NCBI GenBank assembly: GCA_021780625.1
Contig: JAJXYI010000669.1
Location: 1 to 10,329, forward strand
Length of the DNA stretch: 10,329 nucleotides
Source of the DNA: a bacterium
GTDB taxonomy: Bacteria > Verrucomicrobiota > Verrucomicrobiae > Opitutales > Opitutaceae
Reading direction: 5' to 3'
Shown: positions 1 to 6,449 of the stretch, piece by piece
Position numbering within the stretch: position 1 is the first letter of the stretch
Layout: each line of letters opens with the position of its first letter
Translations under genes and position numbers: made by a program
Notes under the pieces: generated by a model
What the model saw: the letters and a program-made list of their open reading frames with translations, nothing else
Told to the model about the DNA's origin: nothing
The model's database searches: none

Positions 1-1376
1 TGAAATCGGCGGGCGTGCAGCTCGCCAAAAACAACGTGGTGCTCGGTTTGATCGCCGGCTGGTTTGGCCTGGCGGAAAAGAGCATCCTGGCCGGCATCCG
101 GAAGAAATTTGCGAAGAAGGGTCCCGAGGTTCTGGCGGGCAACGAGCGCGCCTTTGCGGCGGGCCTCGATTACGCCCGTCTCAATCCGCTCCCCGTCGAC
201 CGCCGCATCGGAGCCCCGACTGGCTCCAATCACGGACCGAAGGTCCTGACCGACGGCAACGAGATGTGCGGTGCAGCCGCGATCTTCGCGGGCTGCCGTT
301 TCTTCGGCGGGTATCCGATCACGCCGGCGACCGAGATCATGCAGTACCTTCAGCGCGAGCTGATGAAGTACGGCGGCTCGGTGCTGCAGGCAGAGGACGA
401 GATCGCGGGCGTCGCCTCGGCGGTCGGTGCGTCTTTCGCGGGTGTGAAGTCGATGACCGCCACGTCGGGTCCGGGCCTGTCGCTGAAGACCGAAGTGCTC
501 GGTCTGGCCAGCGTGGCCGAGCTCCCGCTTGTGTGCGTCGATGTCCAGCGCGGCGGTCCCTCGACGGGGATGCCTACGAAGCCCGAGCAGGCGGACCTGT
601 TTGCGGCGATCTTTTCGGCCCACGGCGACACAGTGCGCCCGGTTCTCGCGCCGGTGGGCGTGGCCGACATGTTTCCGGTGACGGTCGAGGCCTTCAACAT
701 CGCCGAGACCTATCAGACCCCCGTGCTGCTGCTCTCCGACCAGGAGATCGCGCAGCGCAAGGAGATCGTTGAGCCGGTCGACACGACAAAGCTGCGGGTT
801 GAGAACCGGCTGCTTCCGACCGAGCAGGAACTGGAGAACTACTCCCGCTTCAAGCAGACCGAGTCGGGCATCAGCCCGATCAGCTTCCCTGGCATGCGCG
901 GCGGCAACTACCTCGCCGCCGGCATCGAGCACAACGAGAAGGGATCTCCGACCGTGAATGGCGAGACCCATGCGCGCATGAACGACAAGCGCCTGAGCAA
1001 GCTCGATCCGCTGAAGGAGCGCCGGGACCTGTTCGTCATCGAGGGCGACGAGGATGCCGAACTCGGAGTGATCGGCTGGGGCAGCATCGCTGGCGTCGCG
1101 ATGGAGGCCGTCCGCGCCGCGCGCGCCGAGGGCATCCGCGTGAAGCTGCTCGTGCCGAAGCTGCTGTATCCGGTGGCTGAATCCGTTTACCGCGGGTTTT
1201 TCGCCTCGCTCAAACGCTGCCTCGTCGTCGAGCAGTCGCATCAGGGCCAGCTTCACAAGGTGATCCGCATGTGGGTCGACACTCCGCCGGAGTTTCTCGC
1301 CTACGCCAAGAGCGGCGCCAATCCGATCTCCCCTGAGGAGGTCACCGCAAAGCTCCGGGAGATGGCCCGCCGCTGA
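1..1376 (+). CDS. korA: 2-oxoacid:ferredoxin oxidoreductase subunit alpha (5' partial)
   Basis: Alpha subunit of a 2-oxoacid (probably 2-oxoglutarate) ferredoxin oxidoreductase, which makes or consumes acyl-CoA with reduced ferredoxin in the cytoplasm. The reading frame is open to the left window edge, so the gene starts outside. A GTG at 15 is unlikely to be the true start, because the first ~55 residues read like the tail of the gamma (POR-N) domain that is often fused in front of alpha in this family (full proteins are about 600 aa). Visible alpha motifs: GYPITPATE (309-335), QAEDEIAGV, TSGPGLSL (462-485), QRGGPSTGMPTK; a transketolase-C-like end follows (VEQSHQGQLHKVIR). The stop TGA lies 34 bases before korB, fitting one operon. 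The family is clear; the exact 2-oxoacid cannot be read from sequence. Confidence 0.93.
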   Translation, partial: KSAGVQLAKNNVVLGLIAGWFGLAEKSILAGIRKKFAKKGPEVLAGNERAFAAGLDYARLNPLPVDRRIGAPTGSNHGPKVLTDGNEMCGAAAIFAGCRFFGGYPITPATEIMQYLQRELMKYGGSVLQAEDEIAGVASAVGASFAGVKSMTATSGPGLSLKTEVLGLASVAELPLVCVDVQRGGPSTGMPTKPEQADLFAAIFSAHGDTVRPVLAPVGVADMFPVTVEAFNIAETYQTPVLLLSDQEIAQRKEIVEPVDTTKLRVENRLLPTEQELENYSRFKQTESGISPISFPGMRGGNYLAAGIEHNEKGSPTVNGETHARMNDKRLSKLDPLKERRDLFVIEGDEDAELGVIGWGSIAGVAMEAVRAARAEGIRVKLLVPKLLYPVAESVYRGFFASLKRCLVVEQSHQGQLHKVIRMWVDTPPEFLAYAKSGANPISPEEVTAKLREMARR

Positions 1377-1410
1377 ACCCTTCAATCGAAATCAAGACCC
1401 CTTCGTTCCC

Positions 1411-2307
1411 ATGAGTGTCGAGTGTGCCTGTCCCCCGATCGATCCCACGGTATACACCGCCAAGGATTTCCGCAGCAGCCTCAAGCCGATCTGGTGTCCC
1501 GGCTGCGGCGACTACGGCGTCGTGACCGCGCTGTATCGCGCGCTGTCGGCCATCGGTCGTCCCCCCCACGAGATCGCCTTCATCTCCGGCATCGGCTGCT
1601 CCAGTCGTATCCCCGGATACACGACGGCCTACGGATTCAACACCGTGCACGGCCGCGCCCTGCCGATCGCGCAGGGCATCAAGATGGCGAAGCCCGAACT
1701 GCTCGTGCTGGCCGCGGGCGGCGACGGCGACGGTTTCTCCATCGGCGGCGGCCACGTGCCGCACGCGATCCGGCGCAACCTGGACATCACGTACCTCGTG
1801 ATGGACAACCAGATTTACGGGCTGACCAAGGGCCAGCTCTCCCCGACGAGCGCCCGGAGCACGGTGACCTCCTCGTCGGTGTATGGAAGCATCGAGGAGC
1901 CGGTGAATCCGCTGCTCTACGTGCTCGCCTATGGCGCCGGGTTCGTGGCCCAGGGAGTGCCGGCGGACATGGACGGGCTGGCTAAGTTGATCGAGGAGGC
2001 GATCCGGTATCCGGGTTTTGCATTCGTCAACATCCAGTCGCCCTGTGTGACCTACGGCCAGGAGGAGAACCAGATCAAGTCGCAGAAGGCGAAGATGCAG
2101 AAGCTCGCGGACCTGGGGCACGATCCGAGCAACCGCATTCGCGCGATGGAGCTGGCGTCGGAGTACGGCACGAAGCTGTACACGGGAGTCTTTTACCGAA
2201 ATCCGAATCCGCCTGAGACCTATGAGACGGCGCTGCGCCGCATGCAGACCACGCTGGCCTCGAAGGCCAAGCCCCTCGACGCCCTGCTCACGCCGGAGAA
2301 GGCGTGA
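1411..2307 (+). CDS. korB: 2-oxoacid:ferredoxin oxidoreductase subunit beta
   Basis: Thiamine-diphosphate-binding beta subunit and partner of the upstream alpha protein; 298 aa, normal for the family. Visible features: WCPGCGDYG with Cys29 and Cys32; GIGCSS with Cys63; the TPP/Mg motif GDGD at residues 104-107, followed by the MDNQIYGLTKGQ segment (131-142), which completes the TPP site. The C-terminal part (about 200-298) holds the linker helices found in short beta subunits. There is no separate 4Fe-4S ferredoxin domain. ATG at 1411 is chosen because it gives the usual short N-terminus; no Shine-Dalgarno sequence is seen before it. It lies 34 bases after korA and is surely co-transcribed. 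KorB is preferred over PorB on the KorA-type partner and overall similarity, from family knowledge. Confidence 0.95.
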   Translation: MSVECACPPIDPTVYTAKDFRSSLKPIWCPGCGDYGVVTALYRALSAIGRPPHEIAFISGIGCSSRIPGYTTAYGFNTVHGRALPIAQGIKMAKPELLVLAAGGDGDGFSIGGGHVPHAIRRNLDITYLVMDNQIYGLTKGQLSPTSARSTVTSSSVYGSIEEPVNPLLYVLAYGAGFVAQGVPADMDGLAKLIEEAIRYPGFAFVNIQSPCVTYGQEENQIKSQKAKMQKLADLGHDPSNRIRAMELASEYGTKLYTGVFYRNPNPPETYETALRRMQTTLASKAKPLDALLTPEKA

Positions 2308-2374
2308 GGGGGACGGAAAAGCTGAAAGCTGAAACGCTAAAAGCTGAAATTGGAGTGCGGCGCGGATCGATGTG

Positions 2375-2609
2375 ATAGGGCCCGACCTCCGGGCGGGCCG
2401 GGATTGAGGGATCGCCGCCCGATGCTGCGCCCCTCGAAACTCGCCGCGGAATCGACGCAGCGGCCGGCTCGGAGAGCCGGCCCTACCACGAGGAGGAGCC
2501 TCGTCATTTCAGCGTTATCCCGCAGCCGCAGGATGCCCGGTAGGGCCCGATCTCTGCGAAAGCCCACCCTGAGCGGAGTCGAACGGGCGGGCGGGCCGGG
2601 ATTTGGGGT
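2375..2609. repeat. Insert-like segment inside copy A, flanked by 9-base direct repeats
   Basis: ATCGATGTG occurs at 2366-2374 and again at 2610-2618. In copy D the matching site reads GATGTGGAGTGCGG without interruption. The segment between begins and ends with related modules: TAGGGCCCGA at 2376-2385 and 2541-2550, and GGGCGGGCCGGGATT at 2391-2405 and 2589-2603. No transposase and no clear terminal inverted repeats are present, so a mobile insertion is only one reading; a tandem duplication of modules is another. Confidence 0.5.
2462..2482. repeat. Perfect hairpin GGCCGGCTC / GAGCCGGCC
   Basis: A 9-base perfect inverted repeat around a 3-base loop (2462-2470 with 2474-2482), followed by CTACCACGAGG and a second small hairpin (2488-2493 with 2499-2504). 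No T-run follows, so it does not look like an intrinsic terminator. Confidence 0.75.
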
Positions 2610-2667
2610 ATCGATGTGGAGTGCGGAATCACGATTCCGCCCTTGGACGCGAACCTCGGTTCGCGCC

Positions 2668-2694
2668 AGGAGGTTTCGGATTCCGAAACCTCCT
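2668..2694. repeat. 13-base palindrome in the core of copy A
   Basis: The 13 bases at 2668-2680 pair perfectly with 2682-2694 around one central base; the inner part is TTTCGGATTCCGAAA. A related hairpin sits at the same place in the core of copy D (about 9004-9021) and a weaker one in copy C (about 6216-6234). It is flanked by CGCGAACC / GGTTCGCG (2648-2655 with 2658-2665). Confidence 0.8.
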
Positions 2695-2871
2695 CCGCGG
2701 GCGGTCGTGCCCGCCCGTCGATGGCGGTGTCGGGCCACCGCACTCCACACTTCTAGCTCCTAAATTCTAGCTTCTAACTCCTCCTCTCCCCATCCCTTCC
2801 ATCCCCTTCATCCCTGTGAATCTGCATCGGTTGTTTTGACCTGTGCTTACTTCGCGATTCACAAATCGCCC

Positions 2872-2876
2872 GGAGG
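2872..2876 (+). promoter_or_regulatory. Possible Shine-Dalgarno of ribD (GGAGG)
   Basis: GGAGG lies 4 bases before an in-frame TTG (2881) and 16 bases before the ATG at 2893. The good spacing to the TTG leaves the true ribD start open; an upstream TTG at 2836 would place this site inside the gene and is disfavoured. Confidence 0.4.
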
Positions 2877-2892
2877 CTCCTTGTGTTTCGGC

Positions 2893-4059
2893 ATGACTGC
2901 GATGGCCAACGACGAACTCCTGATGGATCGGGCACTGGGGCTTGCTCGGCGCGCCTGGGGTGACACGCATCCGAATCCGATGGTCGGCGCCCTGATCGTC
3001 GAGGAGGGGCAGGTTGTGGCGGAGGGCTGGCACGCGCGCGACGGAGGACCGCACGCTGAGCGCGTCGCGCTCGCGGCCCTCGGCCGCGCACCGAAGCCGG
3101 GCGCCACGATGGTCGTGACCCTCGAGCCCTGCTGCACGCACGGACGGACCGGCGCGTGCACGGAGGCGATCGTCGCGGCGGGCATTCGCCGCGTGGTCGT
3201 CGGGGCGACGGATCCCAATCCCGACCACGCCGGACGCGGCCTCGAGGTGCTGCGGGCCGCGGGCATCGAAGTCGTTTCGGGCGTGCGGGCTGCGGACTGC
3301 GCGGACCTCAACCTGATTTTCAATCACTGGATCACCACGGCCCAGCCCCTGTTCGCCGCCAAGGTGGCGACGACACTCGACGGGAAGATCGCGTGCCGCA
3401 CGGGTGACTCCAAATGGATCACCAACGAAGCCTCGCGCGCCGACGTGATGCGCTGGCGCCGGCTGTTTCCAGGCATCGCAGTGGGCGCCGGGACGGTGTC
3501 GCACGACAATCCCCGCCTGACCGCGCGGCTCGAAGGGGCGGAGGAATACAGCCCGTGGCGGTTCATTTTCGACGGACGTCTGCGCACGGTGGTCGACCGA
3601 TCCATGCCCGGCGTGTACACCGATGAATTCCGCGAACGCACCATCGTCGTCACCACCGAGCATGCGGGCGAAGGGTACGTGAAGAAGCTACGCTCCTGGG
3701 GCGTGAAGGTGTGGGTGTTTCGCTCGCCGACGCAGCGCGTGCCACTGGCGGAGTTTCGGAAGCGCTGCGCGGAGGAGCGGATCACGGGAGTCTATTTCGA
3801 GGGGGGCGCGGAGCTGGTGAGCGAATTCCTGCAGCAGCGCCAGCTCGACTACCTGTTTCATTACCGGGCGCCGATCCTGCTGGCCGACGAGAAGGCGAAG
3901 CCCGCATTCAGCGGCCTGCGGACGGAGAAGCTGGCGAATGCCGTGCGCCTGGCGGACGTGCGCCACGAACATTACGGCGACGACTCCCTGGTGCGAGGGC
4001 GCGTCGTGTATCCGGAAAAGCTCTTCGTCGTCGAGACGACCTTCAGCCTCTCGAATTGA
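2893..4059 (+). CDS. ribD: Bifunctional riboflavin biosynthesis deaminase/reductase RibD
   Basis: Catalyses two steps of riboflavin synthesis: deamination of the diaminohydroxy-pyrimidine ribosylamino phosphate, then NADPH-dependent reduction of the ribose. Numbering from ATG 2893 (388 aa): the deaminase domain (about 8-150) carries NPMVGA, the zinc/catalytic HAE at 54-56 and PCCTHGRTGAC with Cys80 and Cys89. The reductase domain (about 160-388) begins AKVATTLDGKIA and carries SKWITNEASR, GAGTV and GGAELVSEFL near the end. Length is normal. In-frame starts at TTG 2836, TTG 2881, ATG 2893 and ATG 2902 all exist; family N-termini begin just before the MDRALGLA helix, so 2893 or 2902 is most likely. 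No other rib gene is adjacent and no FMN riboswitch is seen, so it stands alone here. Confidence 0.93.
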   Translation: MTAMANDELLMDRALGLARRAWGDTHPNPMVGALIVEEGQVVAEGWHARDGGPHAERVALAALGRAPKPGATMVVTLEPCCTHGRTGACTEAIVAAGIRRVVVGATDPNPDHAGRGLEVLRAAGIEVVSGVRAADCADLNLIFNHWITTAQPLFAAKVATTLDGKIACRTGDSKWITNEASRADVMRWRRLFPGIAVGAGTVSHDNPRLTARLEGAEEYSPWRFIFDGRLRTVVDRSMPGVYTDEFRERTIVVTTEHAGEGYVKKLRSWGVKVWVFRSPTQRVPLAEFRKRCAEERITGVYFEGGAELVSEFLQQRQLDYLFHYRAPILLADEKAKPAFSGLRTEKLANAVRLADVRHEHYGDDSLVRGRVVYPEKLFVVETTFSLSN

Positions 4060-4079
4060 GAGGGATCTGGCGGACGTTT

Positions 4080-4219
4080 TTAACAGGGATGGAAGGGATG
4101 GGGCGAGGAGTTAGGAGCTAGAATTTAGGAGCTAGAAGGGTGGAGTGCGGTGGCCAAAATCCTCCTAGCTCCTAACTCCTAAATTCTAGCTCCTCCCCCC
4201 ATCCCTTCCATCCCTGTGA
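4080..4219. repeat. Composite intergenic repeat, copy B (short, inverted orientation)
   Basis: A near-complete inverted repeat between the convergent ends of ribD and the TOPRIM-like gene. Outer CAGGGATGGAAGGGATGGGG (from 4084) is mirrored at the right end (to 4216). The left heptad arm reads GGAGTTA-GGAGCTA-GAATTTA-GGAGCTA; the right arm, read on the other strand, is GGAGCTA-GAATTTA-GGAGTTA-GGAGCTA. That order is reversed relative to copies C and D, so this copy lies in the opposite orientation. Only a remnant of the core (TGGAGTGCGGTGG, 4141-4153) remains. The transcript could fold into a long hairpin, but no U-tract follows. Confidence 0.85.
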
Positions 4220-4229
4220 GTAAACCCCG

Positions 4230-4877
4230 TCAGCTTTCGGTCGTCGGAGGTTTCCACGAACGCAAGTCGGCGGCGAGGTAGCCGAAGCCGGGGAAATCGT
4301 TGAGCAGGCGCCGTGGGTCGCGGCGATGGCGGGCCACTTCGCGCAGGGCGCAGGTGATCTCGTAGTCGAGTGTTGGGCGGTCGGTGCCGTACACCCGCCA
4401 CTTCAGCTCTGCCCGGGAGTAGGGGGCGCGTCCGGTCCGCTGACCCTCGAGCCAGGCGGCTTCGGTCACGGTCTCGTCGCGACCGCACAAATACCAGGCC
4501 TCGATCGCGGGCACCGCCACGCCCACGGCGCGCAGCAGGCGATGCCGGCCGTCAGCTGTCGGTAGCTTCTTCACCGTCTGACGCACGACCGCCCGCAGCT
4601 TGCAGATCCGGCATTGGGGGTGGAAATAGTCGGGGCGCTCATGCTGCTCGGTGTGCACGACGGAGTCGTCCGCATCGACCTCGACCAGGACGCCGTCGGC
4701 ATCGGTATTGAAATGCAGGTGACGCAGCACGGCGGGCAGCACCTGCGCGACGGACGGCCAGCCGCGCGCACGGAACCCGGGATTGAGGAACTCCACGGGG
4801 CCGTCGACGACGGCCTCCGCGAGCACCCGGAGCGCGGCCTCGTCGGCCGGGGATTCGCTGAGAATCGCGAGCTTCAT
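4230..4877 (-). CDS. Small TOPRIM/DUF4276-like protein, partner of the AAA ATPase
   Basis: 215 aa, ATG start, second gene of a two-gene cassette; the gap to the upstream ATPase gene is 97 bases. Not recognised with certainty. Seen: an N-terminal strand with acidic motif ILSESPADEAAL (Glu8, Asp12, Glu13), an acidic VDADD (67-71), a possible metal cluster HPQCRIC (His86, Cys89, Cys92) and AVPAIEAWYL (121-130). Family knowledge: an E-x3-DE N-terminus, a later D-x-D and a P-x-IEAW segment are typical of TOPRIM-fold proteins of the DUF4276/RloB kind, which are often encoded beside ATPases of the AAA_21 type. I infer a nuclease or nucleotide-processing effector controlled by the ATPase. It has no signal peptide or membrane segment, so it is cytoplasmic. 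A diverged, inactive member cannot be excluded. Confidence 0.6.
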   Translation of the reverse strand: MKLAILSESPADEAALRVLAEAVVDGPVEFLNPGFRARGWPSVAQVLPAVLRHLHFNTDADGVLVEVDADDSVVHTEQHERPDYFHPQCRICKLRAVVRQTVKKLPTADGRHRLLRAVGVAVPAIEAWYLCGRDETVTEAAWLEGQRTGRAPYSRAELKWRVYGTDRPTLDYEITCALREVARHRRDPRRLLNDFPGFGYLAADLRSWKPPTTES

Positions 4878-4968
4878 GCGCGAAGCCGCGAGTCAGGGGT
4901 GGGCCGGTCTGGATCCGGAAGGAGCGAGGGGCGCGAGCGGGGTGCCATGGTCCGAGGGGAACCCCGCT

Positions 4969-6000
4969 TCACGGTTCAATCCGGACCTTGCCGGGCCGGA
5001 TGTCGATCTCCTCATCGGGCACGCCGCCCAGGATGCCCGCATACCACATCTCGCCGAGCGAGCCCTCCTGGAGAAGCTCGTTGAGATCGGGCCGGTCGAT
5101 CAGCCGCTCGAAGGTTGCGGCCCGGCCGCGCTTGTGGGCGATGACAACCTCTTCCGGATGGTCGCGAAACTGGTCGAGGAGGTAGGGAGAGTGGGTGGTG
5201 GCGATCACCTGGACGGCCTCGCGGTGGAGCGAAAAGGCGTCGGGGTAGCTCAGGCGGTAAAGCAGGTCGCGGGCCTGGCGAAGCATGCGCGGGTGGATGC
5301 CGCGGTCGAGGTCCTCGATGCAGACGATCGCGGGTGGCGCGGGATCGTAGCCGAGCACCAGGAGGCCGAGCAGGTAGAGGTTTCCCTGGGAGAGCCCGTC
5401 TGCGGGGATCACGTCGCCGTCCTCGCGCAGGACCATGGCGAGCTCGACCTTGCCATTGCCGGCGTCGCGCAGCTCGATGCGTGAGAACTCTGGCATGAGG
5501 CGCACGGCCTCGCTCTCGATGGCCGCGTAGGCATCCGGATTGGATTCGCGGCGGGCGGCGAGCACGGCGGCGAGGTTGCCTCCGTTGGTGATCAGCTCGG
5601 CGTCGTCGGACCGGGGGCTGGGCATGGCCATCGCGTAGTGATCGAACAGGTACACCCGGACATCCATGAGCTTGGAACGCAGCTCATCCCAGGCTCCGGG
5701 CGGAGAGCTGGACACATTGAGCTGGTCGCAACGGGACTCTGACACGCCGCACAGGTGGGCCTCGACGCCGTCGAAGGGTGGGATGAATTTGAATACGAGT
5801 TCGGGACCGGTGCACGCGGCGCCCGCGCCGGGCGGTTCGCTGGAGAGAGGGAGCTGGGCGAGATTGCGAAAGCGCAGGATCGCCTGGATGAGGCTCGATT
5901 TTCCGCTGCCGTTCGGACCGATGATCAAATTGAAGGGCTGGAGCTGAAGACCCGTGGCCCGCAGCGCCTTGAAGTGGCGGAACTGAATCGAGGCGATCAC
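4969..6000 (-). CDS. AAA family ATPase (RecF/OLD/AAA_21-like)
   Basis: 343 aa, GTG start. An SMC/ABC-type ATPase of the single-chain AAA_21 class: Walker A GPNGSGKSS (28-36), an insert (about 50-195) without recognised domain, signature-like LSQGN (203-207), Walker B IVCIEDLDRGIHP (225-237) and H-loop TTHSPYLLDQF (268-278). The Walker B end reads Glu-Asp-Leu-Asp rather than the usual Asp-Glu. The last 65 residues (SLGEMWYAGILGG near 314-326) form the short C-terminal tail of this class; there is no fused TOPRIM domain as in OLD nucleases. The nuclease-like activity may instead sit in the small protein encoded just downstream. GTG 6000 fits the family start (MIASIQFRHFKAL); no Shine-Dalgarno is visible. 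Likely an ATP-driven sensor or regulator of its partner, by analogy. Confidence 0.88.
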   Translation of the reverse strand: MIASIQFRHFKALRATGLQLQPFNLIIGPNGSGKSSLIQAILRFRNLAQLPLSSEPPGAGAACTGPELVFKFIPPFDGVEAHLCGVSESRCDQLNVSSSPPGAWDELRSKLMDVRVYLFDHYAMAMPSPRSDDAELITNGGNLAAVLAARRESNPDAYAAIESEAVRLMPEFSRIELRDAGNGKVELAMVLREDGDVIPADGLSQGNLYLLGLLVLGYDPAPPAIVCIEDLDRGIHPRMLRQARDLLYRLSYPDAFSLHREAVQVIATTHSPYLLDQFRDHPEEVVIAHKRGRAATFERLIDRPDLNELLQEGSLGEMWYAGILGGVPDEEIDIRPGKVRIEP

Positions 6001-6016
6001 GGGGATAGTCTGGTGC

Positions 6017-6028
6017 CGCCACGGCGGT
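6017..6028 (-). promoter_or_regulatory. Operator-like palindrome within a possible ATPase promoter
   Basis: Read on the - strand, TTGAGA (about 6032-6037) and GACTAT (about 6007-6012) could be -35 and -10 boxes about 19 bases apart, with CCGCC-GT-GGCGG between them. The -10-like box ends only about 6 bases before the GTG, which would give a nearly leaderless message. This is weak, by-eye evidence. Confidence 0.2.
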
Positions 6029-6054
6029 TTCTCAACCTCGAAGGGGGGGATTCA

Positions 6055-6400
6055 CAGGGATGGAGGGGATGGGGGAGGTGGGAGGAGCTAGAATTTAGGA
6101 GTTAGGAGCTAGGAGGATTTTGGCGGCGTTGCTCGATATGGAGTGCGGAATCACGATTCCGCCCTGCGCGGGAGGCTCCGCCTCACGGCCCGGCATCCGG
6201 ATTGACGAAAGACGGAGGTTGCGGATTCCGAAACGTCGTACGCGGGCGGTCTGGCCCGCCCGTCGAGGGCGGAATCGTGATTCCGCACTCCGAGGTAAAG
6301 GCACCCCAATTTCAGCTTTTCAGCGTTTTCCTTCAGCGTCTTCTAGCTCCTAAATTCTAGCTCCTAACTCCTCTTCCTCCCATCCCCTCCATCCCTGTTA
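6055..6400. repeat. Composite intergenic repeat, copy C (full length)
   Basis: Lies between the divergent ATPase and manC genes. Order: outer CAGGGATGG repeats, heptad arm (GGAGCTA-GAATTTA-GGAGTTA-GGAGCTA), a linker ending CTCGATA, core (6140-6291), GCTGAAA module (6307-6340, reverse sense), the opposite heptad arm and outer repeats ending CCATCCCTGTTA. Its first 92 bases (6055-6146) match 8784-8875 of copy D without gaps and with six mismatches by eye. The core ends are perfect 26-base inverted repeats (6140-6165 with 6266-6291), each containing its own hairpin GCGGAATC-AC-GATTCCGC. manC and possibly ATPase promoters must lie in or next to it. Confidence 0.88.
6307..6340. repeat. GCTGAAA-type tandem module (in copy C)
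   Basis: A 34-base block of short repeats (on the opposite strand GCTGAAA and GCTGAAAA units) identical to 9108-9141 in copy D. Variants run in the other sense at 2317-2349 and 8883-8917. Confidence 0.85.
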
Positions 6401-6449
6401 AAACAGAATCCGTTTGCGCGATGCGCGGGGCGGAATCCAATCTGGGGCC

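Larger units (their letters stand above)
2317..2820. repeat. Composite intergenic repeat, copy A (left end rearranged)
   Basis: Seen directly: a GCTGAAA-type module (2317-2349), a core with inverted ends GTGGAGTGCGG / CCGCACTCCAC (2616-2626 and 2738-2748), a heptad arm on the opposite strand (2754-2784) and outer CATCCC repeats (2790-2818). The heptad and outer modules that mark the left end of copies C and D are missing here. The core is a mosaic: its left 26 bases equal those of copy C, while its last 40 bases are the exact reverse complement of the left end of the copy D core. Confidence 0.85.
2308..2892. other. Gene-free stretch dominated by composite repeat A
   Basis: About 585 bases between korB and ribD with no credible gene. 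From left to right: a GCTGAAA module, a fragment ending in GATGTG, about 235 bases of foreign-looking GC-rich hairpin sequence, an inverted-end core, a heptad arm and an outer 9-base repeat, then about 70 bases before ribD. Open frames crossing it on both strands are rich in Arg, Pro and Ser, follow the repeats and are judged non-coding. No FMN riboswitch was recognised before ribD. Confidence 0.8.

Noticed and set aside
1342..2121. Long open frame on the - strand across korB
   Set aside because: It overlaps a clear family member entirely, and its Arg/His-rich composition is that of a high-GC shadow frame with no recognisable motif.
2337..2763. Overlapping open frames on both strands in the korB-ribD gap
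   Set aside because: They run through hairpins and repeat modules; similar frames recur in copies C and D only because the repeat recurs. No start signal or domain is seen.
2760..2892. FMN riboswitch before ribD
   Set aside because: The conserved FMN-element motifs were not found by eye; the region is repeat end plus a short leader.
4080..4219. Standard bidirectional rho-independent terminator
   Set aside because: The palindrome is very long and has no GC stem followed by a T-run on either strand; it is better explained as a short repeat copy, though it might still affect transcript ends.
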